Assembly: GCA_011170375.1 (NCBI GenBank)
Contig: DUEV01000008.1
Span: 1-64,000 of the forward strand
DNA length: 64,000 nucleotides
DNA from: Dehalococcoidia bacterium
GTDB taxonomy: Bacteria > Chloroflexota > Dehalococcoidia > Dehalococcoidales > Fen-1064
Direction: 5' to 3'
The notes under the pieces were generated by a model, which was not told where the DNA came from, did no database searches, and saw only the letters and a program-made list of their open reading frames with translations. Positions 1-8,345 of the stretch are shown here, in pieces. Numbering within the stretch: position 1 is the stretch's first letter; every line of letters begins with the position of its first letter. The translations under genes and the position numbers were made by a program.

Positions 1-71
1 AACCGTTCGACTTGCATGCATAAAGCACGCCGCCAGCGTTCATCCTGAGCCGGGATCAAACTCTCCATGCA
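1..71 (-). rRNA. rrs: 16S ribosomal RNA, 5' end only (partial)
   Basis: The reverse complement holds the universal 16S start AGAGTTTGATC (complement of 54-64), followed by the conserved CTCAG-GATGAACGCTGGCGGC stretch and the TGCAAGTCGAACGGTT block. The 5' end is placed about 7 nt before AGAGTTTGATC by analogy with E. coli, so it is approximate. The rest of the gene lies outside the window to the left. Confidence 0.97.
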
Positions 72-143
72 AAGTTTTTCTCTAATTCAGGCCTTCCTTC
101 CGCTATCCAGTTGTTAAGGTGCTGTGCTGTTAAGCAACTAACT

Positions 144-172
144 ATAGTATCATAGCCACCTGACTATGTCAA
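144..172 (-). promoter_or_regulatory. Probable rRNA promoter
   Basis: On the minus strand a perfect -35 TTGACA (complement of 167-172) is separated by 17 bp from TACTAT (complement of 144-149). It points at the 16S gene, with a leader of about 65 nt. Spacing and a perfect -35 fit a strong housekeeping sigma promoter; the -10 matches four of six consensus bases. Confidence 0.6.
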
Positions 173-280
173 GAAAAATACCCCTCTTTTCAGCCTGATA
201 TTACTACATTATGTCTACCAATCTTTGCCCTGTCAACGGGGTACGTCCACAAGACTGCTTGCACTGGCTGCCGATGTCTT

Positions 281-1084
281 TCAGGACTGCGGCTGCTTTC
301 CTCTGGACCGCTCCCGCAGCGCATCGAGGTTATGGACACTCTGGGTGCGGCCTACACGCCCCAGGGCATTAAGCTGACGATGGTAGGTAAACACAGCCCC
401 TCTGCTCAATATCTCGGCATGGGTATTGAGGGCCTCCTTCATTATCATCATGCCATCCGGCGGCACTTCTGCCATAGCCTGTGCCCACTGCCACACCTCT
501 TCCTCCAGCTTATCCACTGGCACCGCCTTGTTCACCAGGCCAATACGCTCCGCCTCTTTCCCGTCAACAAACCGCCGCGTCATGAACAGCTCCTTCGTCT
601 TACGCAGACCCAGGAATGTCACCCACAGAGGCATGCTGTCAACTCCGCCGCTTAGCGTGGCCGGATGCCCAAAGATGGCATCTTCCGCAGCAATAGCAAC
701 ATCACACAGCATCTCCAGATAGCATCCGGCTGCCAGGCAGTAGCCATGCACCTGAGCAATGACCGGCTTGGTCAGGTTCATTATCTTTAGATATCGCTCG
801 CTGATACCGCGTAAAGTCTTAAGAGCATTCCCCGTGGTCCAGCTGTCATAGCCTTCGGGTATGCTGACATAGTAGCTCTCTCTAAGGTCCCACCCACTGC
901 AGAAAGACGCACCGGCACCACACAGAATAACGACCCTAGCCTCAGGGTCACTATCTGCATGGTCAAAGGCAGCACTCAGATCGTCCCACAGGGCATGATT
1001 GAGCGCATTCCTCTTGTCGGGTCGGTTCATAATGATTTTAGCGATGTTGTCCTTGACCTCATAGATAACCGTCTCCAAATTCAT
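281..1084 (-). CDS. Crotonase-fold (enoyl-CoA hydratase/isomerase family) protein
   Basis: 267 aa, the usual crotonase length. The family binds an acyl-CoA and stabilises an enolate with two backbone amides. Both oxyanion-hole segments are visible: ASFCSGWDL near residues 59-67 and GYCLAAG at 114-120. The two glutamates of classical enoyl-CoA hydratase appear to be absent: the first position (after GC) is Tyr122 and the second, in FGHPAT, is Ala142. The reaction is therefore probably not simple hydration; isomerisation, hydrolysis, decarboxylation or ring chemistry are possible. The ATG at 1084 follows a good AGGAGGAAT site. It is a lone gene transcribed towards the 16S gene. Family assignment is firm, substrate unknown. 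Confidence 0.88.
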   Translation of the reverse strand: MNLETVIYEVKDNIAKIIMNRPDKRNALNHALWDDLSAAFDHADSDPEARVVILCGAGASFCSGWDLRESYYVSIPEGYDSWTTGNALKTLRGISERYLKIMNLTKPVIAQVHGYCLAAGCYLEMLCDVAIAAEDAIFGHPATLSGGVDSMPLWVTFLGLRKTKELFMTRRFVDGKEAERIGLVNKAVPVDKLEEEVWQWAQAMAEVPPDGMMIMKEALNTHAEILSRGAVFTYHRQLNALGRVGRTQSVHNLDALRERSRGKQPQS

Positions 1085-1204
1085 AACTATTCCTCCTGTT
1101 GTGATTGCCCGATTGAATCATCGCGGGCTGGTGCACCCCATGATACTGCAAAATCCTCCCGCCTACAAGAAATATTATTGAGGCGAGAGTAATTCATGTG
1201 GGAC

Positions 1205-1350
1205 CACGCCCCCTTTTGTTGGTGAAGGCCCCATCCCCTGCCCGCCGTCCCTTTAGGACTATGGCAGGCGGGCCTGCATCCCCTTCCCCTCTGGGGAAGG
1301 GGAAGATTATAGTAATAGGGGCTGCGCCCCTCTTTAACTCCCCTCTCTCG
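1205..1350 (+). repeat. Dispersed structured intergenic repeat, divergent copy A
   Basis: Runs of short G/C-rich inverted repeats, including CCCCTTCCCCTCTGGGGAAG and a GGGGCTGCGCCCC hairpin followed by TCTTTAACTCCCC. The terminal hairpin-plus-AACTCCCC block matches copies at 24008-24150 (inverted) and 53745-53890. The left part differs from those two, so this is a partial or divergent member. Boundaries are approximate. Confidence 0.5.
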
Positions 1351-1462
1351 TTACGCGCGAAAGCCATCTGCCCAAGAAATCATCCTGCAGCCCATAGTTT
1401 ACACCAGTCTATAAGGTGTAAGTAACCCCTGCAAAAAACGCGCCCCACACCGTTTTGGGGTG

Positions 1463-1485
1463 TTCGAGGGGTGAAACCCCTCGAA
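1463..1485. repeat. Perfect 10-bp-stem hairpin
   Basis: TTCGAGGGGT pairs with ACCCCTCGAA around a 3-nt loop. Further G/C hairpins flank it, such as AAGGGGG followed by CCCCCCTT near 1498-1514. There is no T-run on either side, so a terminator role is unproven. Confidence 0.55.
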
Positions 1486-1624
1486 GCGGGGGATTCTAAG
1501 GGGGTGCCCCCCTTGGTTTTCATCATTCATAAGGAAAATCGCACAAGAACCACGAGAAGGTTGCTGAAATCAGTATCACTGTCCATCAGAACCAGCTCAG
1601 AGGTAATGCTGAGGCGTGACTTAT

Positions 1625-1653
1625 TTTACTTCCAGAATCGGGCATAGTAAAAT
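1625..1653 (+). promoter_or_regulatory. Candidate promoter of the MoxR/VWA operon
   Basis: TTTACT (1625-1630), a 17-bp spacer and TAAAAT (1648-1653), about 48 bp upstream of the ATG at 1701. Four of six -35 and five of six -10 positions match the sigma-70 consensus. Confidence 0.45.
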
Positions 1654-1700
1654 GAATTAAAGGAGACATTTCAATAATCTGGAGGAGTGGTGAAGAGGCA

Positions 1701-3104
1701 ATGGTAAAGACAACAAATGTAAAGACTATCGGCAAGCTGAAAGCCGCCGGCTACAAACCGGTCTCAATCAAAGAGGAATTGAGGCATAACCTGTTAGAAG
1801 CCCTGAGGAAGAAAAAGAACATTTTCCCCGGAATAATCGGCTATGATGACACCGTGATTCCCCAGATTGAGAACGCCATTATCTCGGGCCAGGATATTAT
1901 CTTCCTGGGTGAGCGTGGACAGGCGAAGTCGAGGCTAATGAGACAGCTGGTCTCCCTGCTTGACGAGGAGGTGCCGGTCATACAGGGCTGTGAGATAAAT
2001 GACGACCCCTTAAGGCCAATATGCCGCTATTGCCGTGACAGGGTGGCCGAGGAAGGCGACGACACGCCGATTGAGTGGCTGCCGCGAGAGGAACGCTACG
2101 GCGAGAAGCTGGCCACGCCGGATATTTCGATTGCCGATTTAATTGGTGACGTTGACCCCATCAAGGTTGCCGAGGGACGGTACCTGTCCGATGAGCTGGC
2201 GATACACTACGGCCTGATACCCCGGACTAATCGGGGTATCTTCTGCATCAACGAGCTGCCGGACCTGGCCGAGCGCCTGCAGGTAGGGCTCTTCAACCTG
2301 ATGGAGGAAAGGGATATCCAGATACGGGGCTACCGCATCAGGCTCCCCCTCGATATCTTCCTCGTGGCCAGTGCCAATCCAGAGGACTATACCAATCGTG
2401 GGCGGATAATTACCCCGCTGAAGGACAGGTTTGGTGCCCAGGCAAGGACCCACTATCCGACCACCATCGGGCAAGAGGTCACCATCATGGATATGGAGCG
2501 ACGGCATTTTGACAATGGTCAGATTGAGAGCCATGTGCCTGATTTCATGAAGGAGATTATCGCCGAGATAACCCATCTCGGCAGGAAGAGCCCTGATATT
2601 AATCAGCGCTCCGGGGTAAGTGTCCGCATATCCATCGCCAATTACGAGACAATACTCAGTAACGCCATCCGGCGGGCGGTGATACTCGGTGAGAAACTGG
2701 CAGTGCCCCGGATTACCGACCTCCCTCACATTCATTCATCAACAGCTTCCAAGATAGAGATGGAGGGGTTTGAAGAGGCCAGAGAAGACAAGATTATCAA
2801 TGACCTGACAAGGAAAGCAACCCTTAATGTCTTCAATCGACATTACCGGGTACATGACCTGGAGACGCTGATTGCCCAGTTCTCTGAGGGATTCAGCGTG
2901 GAGGTCTTCGACATGATGCCCGCCAAGGCCTATGTCCGCAACACCAAAGAGGTTATTGGCCTGCTGGAGGCTGTCAAGAAGGTCTGCGATTCCGAACGAC
3001 CAGAGATGATAGCCTCGGCGGCGGAGTTTGTCCTTGAAGGCCTGCACCTGAACAAGCGGCTCAATAAGGCAAAACAGGAAGGCAAGACCATATACCGGAG
3101 CTAG
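1701..3104 (+). CDS. MoxR/Mg-chelatase I-like AAA+ ATPase
   Basis: 467 aa. A P-loop variant GERGQAKSR lies at residues 70-78. A Walker-B-like NELPDL follows further on, then a sensor region with ANPEDYTNRGR and an arginine-rich segment LKDRFG. This layout is typical of MoxR and magnesium-chelatase I ATPases, which act as chaperones with a von Willebrand factor A partner. That partner follows immediately at 3106, one base after this stop codon. A cysteine insert lies between the P-loop and Walker B (GC, then CRYC, about residues 98-115) and could bind metal. GGAGGAG precedes the ATG. The client is unknown and no chlorophyll or cobalt chelatase genes are nearby, so a cofactor-insertion role is only one option. 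Confidence 0.85.
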   Translation: MVKTTNVKTIGKLKAAGYKPVSIKEELRHNLLEALRKKKNIFPGIIGYDDTVIPQIENAIISGQDIIFLGERGQAKSRLMRQLVSLLDEEVPVIQGCEINDDPLRPICRYCRDRVAEEGDDTPIEWLPREERYGEKLATPDISIADLIGDVDPIKVAEGRYLSDELAIHYGLIPRTNRGIFCINELPDLAERLQVGLFNLMEERDIQIRGYRIRLPLDIFLVASANPEDYTNRGRIITPLKDRFGAQARTHYPTTIGQEVTIMDMERRHFDNGQIESHVPDFMKEIIAEITHLGRKSPDINQRSGVSVRISIANYETILSNAIRRAVILGEKLAVPRITDLPHIHSSTASKIEMEGFEEAREDKIINDLTRKATLNVFNRHYRVHDLETLIAQFSEGFSVEVFDMMPAKAYVRNTKEVIGLLEAVKKVCDSERPEMIASAAEFVLEGLHLNKRLNKAKQEGKTIYRS

Positions 3105-3105
3105 C

Positions 3106-5154
3106 ATGAGCATATATCGTTACTCGGAATGGGACGGCACCCAAAACCTGTTCGACCTTGACAAAGACGAGCTAATGGACGAGCTCGCCCGTAACCTCAT
3201 GTACGACGGGAATATGTCATACTCGCTCTGGAAGATGCAGCGACAGGGCATGCGGGACAGCCAGGGAAGGCGGTTGCCGGGCCTCCAGGACTTGCTTCAG
3301 CGACTGCGCCAGCGGAGGCAGGGCCAGCTCGATAAATACAATATTAGCTCGGTGATGGACGAGATAAAGAAAAAGCTGGAAGACATCGTAAAGACCGAGC
3401 GTGAGGGAATCCAGAAGAGACTGGATGAAGCCAGGCAAAAAGCCGAAGAAGCCCGCCAGAAAGCCGAAGGGGATGCCGAAGGTCTGGGCAGCGAAGTGCA
3501 GGACAGGCTGCTCAAAAAGATTGAGGACATTGCTGCCCAGAACCTGGAAACATTGGGCAACCTCCCCAGGGACGTCGGCGGGCAGGTCAAGGAACTCACC
3601 AATTACGACTTCATGGATGCGGACGCGCAGCAGAAGTTCCAGGAATTGATGGAAATGTTAAAGCAACAGGCAATGCAATCGTACGCCCGTGACCTGACCG
3701 AGCAAATAAAGGACATGTCACCCGAGTCGTTGGCGGCCATGCGCCACCTGATTGAGGCCATAAACCAGATGCTGGAACAGCGCATGAGGGGTGAGGAGCC
3801 AGACTTTGAGAAGTTCATGGAGCAGTTCGGTGATTTCTTTGGCCCGGAGCCGCCGCAGAGCCTGGATGAACTGATAGAGCGCCTCCAACAGCAAATGGCT
3901 CAGGCGCAATCTTTGCTTGATAGCCTGTCACAGAAAGACCGGGAATCACTGGACAATCTGCTACGGTCAATGCTGGATGAGGCTACGCAGTACGAGCTGG
4001 CCAAGCTGAGCGCCAATTTAGAAACACTGTTTCCCAGTGACCACCTGCGACGGCGTTACAACTTTGCCGGTGAGGAGTCCATCTCCTATAACGAAGCTCT
4101 TAAGCTTATGGAAATGCTCCAGCAGATGGACGGCCTGGAGTCGCGACTCAGGGAGTCGCAGTTCAGCCGTTCGCTGGATGACATCGACGAGAACCAGGTC
4201 AGGGAGATACTGGGCGAGGATGCGGCCGAGGACCTGGAGAGGCTGCGCAATATCACCCGTGTCCTTGAGGAGGCAGGCTATATCCAGCGTAAGGGTAGAG
4301 GCTACGAACTGACACCACGCGGCATGCGGAAGATTGGGCAGAAGGCTCTGAAGGATGTCTTCTCGCAGCTAAGGAAAGACCATCTGGGACTGCACCGGTT
4401 GAATCGCACCGGCACAGGTACCGAACTGATTGAGGAGACCAAGCCGTATGAGTTCGGTGACTCGTTTCACTTGCACCTGCAGAAGACCATCATGAACGCC
4501 ATGTACCGTGAACGGCAGACTCCGCCGGTAAAGCTCATCACAGATGATTTCGAAATATTCCAGTCTGAAGAGATGACACGGTCAGCGACAGTGCTGATGC
4601 TGGACTTAAGCCTGTCGATGCCGATGCGTGGTAATTTCCAGGCAGCCAAGCAGATGGCCATCGCCCTTGACGGGCTTATCCGGTCGCAGTATCCACGTGA
4701 CACGCTGCATATTATCGGCTTCTCCAGCTACGCCCGATTGTTGAAAAAGGACGACCTACCGTATATGGGCTGGGACGAGTTCGACCCGTACACCAACATC
4801 CAGCAGGGCCTCCAGATGGCAAGGAAACTGCTATCTAAAGAAAGATGCAATAACAAACAGATACTGCTGGTATCGGACGGTGAGCCTACCGCCCACATTG
4901 AGAACGGACAAATCTACTTCCAGTATCCACCCAGTCTCCGTACAGTGCAGCTAACCCTTAGAGAAGTGAAGTATTGTACCAAGCAGGATATAGTGATTAA
5001 TACCTTCATGCTTGGAGAGGGCCAGTTCCTCAATGCCTTTATTACCCAGATGGCCAGAGTGAACAAAGGACGGGTATTCTTCACCAGCGCTGAGACACTG
5101 GGTGAATACATACTGGTGGACTACATGGCCAATAAGAGTAGCCGGCTACACTAG
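3106..5154 (+). CDS. VWA-domain partner of the MoxR-like ATPase
   Basis: 682 aa. The N-terminal two thirds is charged and rich in Gln, Glu and Lys, with heptad-like stretches near residues 85-130 and 210-290 that suggest long helices or coiled coils. The C-terminal von Willebrand A domain carries the MIDAS motif DLSLSM near residue 500 and a later SDGEPT loop. Such proteins bind Mg2+ through the MIDAS site and pair with MoxR ATPases to remodel or load cofactors into clients. It is co-transcribed with the ATPase, starting one base after its stop. No signal peptide or membrane segment is evident, so it is probably cytosolic. It ends 21 bp from the convergent gene at 5176. Confidence 0.85.
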   Translation: MSIYRYSEWDGTQNLFDLDKDELMDELARNLMYDGNMSYSLWKMQRQGMRDSQGRRLPGLQDLLQRLRQRRQGQLDKYNISSVMDEIKKKLEDIVKTEREGIQKRLDEARQKAEEARQKAEGDAEGLGSEVQDRLLKKIEDIAAQNLETLGNLPRDVGGQVKELTNYDFMDADAQQKFQELMEMLKQQAMQSYARDLTEQIKDMSPESLAAMRHLIEAINQMLEQRMRGEEPDFEKFMEQFGDFFGPEPPQSLDELIERLQQQMAQAQSLLDSLSQKDRESLDNLLRSMLDEATQYELAKLSANLETLFPSDHLRRRYNFAGEESISYNEALKLMEMLQQMDGLESRLRESQFSRSLDDIDENQVREILGEDAAEDLERLRNITRVLEEAGYIQRKGRGYELTPRGMRKIGQKALKDVFSQLRKDHLGLHRLNRTGTGTELIEETKPYEFGDSFHLHLQKTIMNAMYRERQTPPVKLITDDFEIFQSEEMTRSATVLMLDLSLSMPMRGNFQAAKQMAIALDGLIRSQYPRDTLHIIGFSSYARLLKKDDLPYMGWDEFDPYTNIQQGLQMARKLLSKERCNNKQILLVSDGEPTAHIENGQIYFQYPPSLRTVQLTLREVKYCTKQDIVINTFMLGEGQFLNAFITQMARVNKGRVFFTSAETLGEYILVDYMANKSSRLH

Positions 5155-5175
5155 GAGTAGCATAGGCTGCTGATT

Positions 5176-6627
5176 TCACCCGGTGCCGGTGTCTTTGTGC
5201 ATGTAGTAGTCGAGTACCTTACGCGCCGCATTGGCAGCACGACCAATGGTCGGATAGAAGGGGATTCCGGCAGCAATTAGGTTAGTCCTCACATCACTGA
5301 TAAGCCTCCCACTCCAGTCGCCGTACTCATCACTCCCGGAGCAGTCATCACCAATCACCGCCAGTAGTGGTTTGAGCTTTTCCTCTTTCAACCGCCGATA
5401 GCCCTCAACGGTCATCTTGAGTCGCTCGCTAACACCATCCTGCAGTGAGAGCGTCAGCATCACGCTCTCGTTGATGAGCCCAATTAGCAGGTCAAAATTC
5501 TCGTTGAGGGCCATCAACCGCAGCATATCCAGAATATCAACCCCGAAACCACCAATGATAGAGGCATCCACTGGATTTCCAATCCAGTCCCATATCTCGA
5601 CCCCCCTGTCTTTCAGCTCATGGCGGATTTCTGCTGGCAACGGGACAATCTCGAGACCCGCTTCTTCACACTCATCGGCAGAGAGGACGCTAGGGCCACC
5701 ACCGCCACCAGCAATACCTACCCTCGGGCCCTTGAGTGGTGGAAGAAGGCAGAAGGATATTGCCAGGTCAGCCACCTCATCAAGATTGACTGCTGGAACC
5801 GCCCCTGTCTGGGCGACCAAAGCTTCCCAGGCACTCATCGAGCCAGCCAGAGAAGCCGTGTGTGAAGCAGTTGACCTTGTCCCAGCCTCTCCCCGACCGC
5901 CTTTAACAATAATGACTGGCTTTTGTAATGCCACCCGGCGTAGCATATCAAAGAACTTCCGACCATCCCTCGGTCCTTCGATGTATATTACAATAACGCT
6001 GGTTTCCGGGTCCCAGGCGAAGTATTCCAGATAATCGCACTCATTAAGGTCAAGGGCATTGCCATAGCTTATAACCTTGCTGAAGCGAATACCACGTCTG
6101 GCTGCCTGCCTTACAAAACCTGAAGCACCCCCGCCGGTCTGGGATAGCATCCCTACCGGCCCCGGTTCCTTAGCCAGGTCATAACCAAAAGAAAGCCCAT
6201 GTTTTGGATGATAGACACCCATGCAGTTCGGACCGATGAGGCGAATACCTGCCTTCCTCGCCTGCCCCAGTACTGCCCGCTCCAGTTCGGCGGCATCCCT
6301 GCGCCCCGTTTCGCTGAAGCGGGCGGTATATAGGTGAACCACCTTCACCTGCTTCTGGACACACTCGGTAAGCATCTTCGGAACATCGCCAGCGGGAATG
6401 CAGGAAATCACGTAGTCGACCGTGCCAGGAACGTCTTTCAGGCTGGAGTAAGTCTTGATACCCAGTATCTCTGGATGGTTGGGATTCACGGGGTAGATTT
6501 TACCGCGGAAGCCATACTCTATCAGGTGGTGAGTGTAACTGTAGCCCCACGAACGAGTATTGGCCGAAGCACCAACAACGGCAACAGACTGTGGATGCAG
6601 GATCTCTTCCAGGGCTTCAACCGACAT
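5176..6627 (-). CDS. ADP-forming acyl-CoA synthetase alpha-type protein (copy 1)
   Basis: 483 aa. An N-terminal CoA-binding Rossmann domain (VAVVGASANTRSWGY, about residues 14-28) is followed by a succinyl-CoA-ligase flavodoxin-like domain. SHTASLAG near residue 255 matches the phospho-histidine loop of ADP-forming acetyl-CoA synthetases. Those enzymes convert acyl-CoA, ADP and phosphate to acid, CoA and ATP. The ATP-grasp beta half needed for the reaction is neither fused nor adjacent, so it must be encoded elsewhere or the protein has another role. The paralogue at 6682-8103 lies 54 bp upstream on the same strand, and they are probably one operon. The ATG at 6627 has no strong ribosome site. 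Confidence 0.82.
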   Translation of the reverse strand: MSVEALEEILHPQSVAVVGASANTRSWGYSYTHHLIEYGFRGKIYPVNPNHPEILGIKTYSSLKDVPGTVDYVISCIPAGDVPKMLTECVQKQVKVVHLYTARFSETGRRDAAELERAVLGQARKAGIRLIGPNCMGVYHPKHGLSFGYDLAKEPGPVGMLSQTGGGASGFVRQAARRGIRFSKVISYGNALDLNECDYLEYFAWDPETSVIVIYIEGPRDGRKFFDMLRRVALQKPVIIVKGGRGEAGTRSTASHTASLAGSMSAWEALVAQTGAVPAVNLDEVADLAISFCLLPPLKGPRVGIAGGGGGPSVLSADECEEAGLEIVPLPAEIRHELKDRGVEIWDWIGNPVDASIIGGFGVDILDMLRLMALNENFDLLIGLINESVMLTLSLQDGVSERLKMTVEGYRRLKEEKLKPLLAVIGDDCSGSDEYGDWSGRLISDVRTNLIAAGIPFYPTIGRAANAARKVLDYYMHKDTGTG

Positions 6628-6681
6628 CCGAAAACCTATCGAACCATCATACCAGCCGGAATAGAATATCGAAAAGGATGG

Positions 6682-8103
6682 CTATCCTTTCTTATTATAG
6701 TAGTTAATCATCCTGCTAACGGCCGAGGCTGCCCGTTTAATGTTTGGATACATTGGATAGCCGTCCCGAATAAATACGGCCTTCATCTGTTCGACAATCT
6801 TATCATATTCGGCCATATCTTCATCATTACCTGTGTATCGGGGTCTATCCTGAAAGACCATTACTACCGGCTTGTTATTCATGTCCTGAAGCGAATATCG
6901 CGCCAGGTGTTTTTCGAGAGAAAAAGACTCCGGGTCGCGACGCCAGGGACCACTTACAAACGTAATAATGAAGTCGAAATTGGGATGGCGAGCTATCAAC
7001 TTGGTAACTGCTTCAGCGCTGGACTCGTTACCCATCGAAATCGAGAAATCGGCGGGGTTGCCAATCCAGTCCCAGATAGCATTACCCTGCTTTTTCAACT
7101 CTTGCCGGATTTCATCAGGCAGGGGGATAACATTGAGGCCAGCTTCTTCACAGAGATCAGCCGCCATGACACTGCTGCCGCCACTGCCACCGACCACGCC
7201 GACGTTTGCCCGACGTATTTCCGGCAAGAAATTAAAGGCGGTGGTAATGTCAACCATCTCGTCAATATCGGCAACATTGATAACACCTGCCTGATTGACA
7301 ACCGCATTCCATATCTCCCTGGAACCAGCCAGTGAGGCCGTATGTGAGGCCGTTGCCCTGGTACCTGCCTCCCCACGACCCCCCTTGAGGACGATGACCG
7401 GTTTAGCTGATGCTGCAGCCCGTAGTGTACGGAGGAAACGGGGTCCGTCCCTGACTCCCTCGATATACAGAAGGATTATCTTTGTTTCCGGGTCCTGCGT
7501 GAAATACTCCAGATAGTCGCACTCGTTGAAGTCGAGGGCGTTACCGTAGCTAATGGCCTTACTGAAGCGCAGGCCCCTCTGGGCTGCATTTCCGGTAATC
7601 TCGCCTACCGCCTGACCACTCTGCGACGCTAAACCAATGGGCCCTGACTCTTTGGGCATGCCCTCGTTAAAAGCAATCCCTTCGGCAGGGTAGTAGACTC
7701 CCATGCAGTTCGGGCCAATAAGACGGATGCCAGCCTCTTTCGCCCGTCTCAGTATCTCCTGCTCCAGTTCAGCGGCATCCTTGCGTCCTGTCTCGCTGAA
7801 CCGCGCTGTGAAAAGGTGGATCAGCTTCGCTCCCTTTTCGGCGCAATCGGCGAGCATCTCCAGAACCCCGGCTGCCGGAATGGAAGAAATCACGAAGTCC
7901 ACCGGGCCGGGAATATCCCTTACCCTGCCATAGGCTTTTAACCCCAAAACCTCCTCATACTTGGGGTTCACCGGGTAGATTGTCCCCTTGAAGCCCTGTT
8001 CCAGTAGGGGATTGACAAATCCGCCACCGCGCCCGGAAGCAGACGCCCCGACAACGGCAATCGACCTTGGATGCAGGAGTTCCTCCAATGGGTGAGTCGA
8101 CAT
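6682..8103 (-). CDS. ADP-forming acyl-CoA synthetase alpha-type protein (copy 2)
   Basis: 473 aa with the same two-domain layout as the downstream copy. IAVVGASASGRGGGF lies at the N-terminus in the CoA-binding domain. GPNCMGVY lies in the CoA/flavodoxin region, and SHTASLAG carries the presumed phospho-histidine. It is the first gene of the pair: AGGAGGT sits at good spacing before the ATG at 8103. The two proteins are clearly paralogous but diverged, so the duplication is old. No ATP-grasp beta subunit is nearby. Acyl-CoA to acid conversion with ATP gain would suit the surrounding thiolases and CoA-transferases, but the substrate cannot be read from sequence. Confidence 0.82.
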   Translation of the reverse strand: MSTHPLEELLHPRSIAVVGASASGRGGGFVNPLLEQGFKGTIYPVNPKYEEVLGLKAYGRVRDIPGPVDFVISSIPAAGVLEMLADCAEKGAKLIHLFTARFSETGRKDAAELEQEILRRAKEAGIRLIGPNCMGVYYPAEGIAFNEGMPKESGPIGLASQSGQAVGEITGNAAQRGLRFSKAISYGNALDFNECDYLEYFTQDPETKIILLYIEGVRDGPRFLRTLRAAASAKPVIVLKGGRGEAGTRATASHTASLAGSREIWNAVVNQAGVINVADIDEMVDITTAFNFLPEIRRANVGVVGGSGGSSVMAADLCEEAGLNVIPLPDEIRQELKKQGNAIWDWIGNPADFSISMGNESSAEAVTKLIARHPNFDFIITFVSGPWRRDPESFSLEKHLARYSLQDMNNKPVVMVFQDRPRYTGNDEDMAEYDKIVEQMKAVFIRDGYPMYPNIKRAASAVSRMINYYNKKG

Positions 8104-8345
8104 TAAATAGACCTCCTAGAAAATGACAGTCGGCTGTTGACAATGGATAGCATCAGATACGAAATAAGCAATACGCTTTACTCTGAGCCAGCTGGCAGCC
8201 CGGTGGTGAAGCAGGTTATTGCTACGCCCTTGATGCCAACAATCGCTGTTAAACTGATTTCATCTATAAAATCATAATACATGACTTAGCTACCGCCTGA
8301 CAAATGTGGTAGAATGTAGCAGCAATACATTAAGGGAGACCAGTC

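Larger units (their letters stand above)
1085..1700. other. Repeat-rich intergenic spacer without a convincing gene
   Basis: This 616-bp spacer separates the divergent crotonase and MoxR-like genes. Its first half is G/C-run-rich and shares a hairpin plus CTCTTTAACTCCCC-type motif with spacers near 24010 and 53750. A second hairpin cluster lies at 1440-1520, and a promoter for the downstream operon at 1625-1653. Short open frames here have no recognisable product and no good ribosome site. Confidence 0.6.

Noticed and set aside
1198-1425. 75-codon open frame in the repeat-rich spacer
   Set aside because: Built from G/C-run repeat sequence, Pro/Ala/Ser-rich, with no ribosome site.
6334-7335. 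333-codon forward open frame across the two acyl-CoA ligase genes
   Set aside because: Antisense to both real genes, spans their junction and has no recognisable motif.
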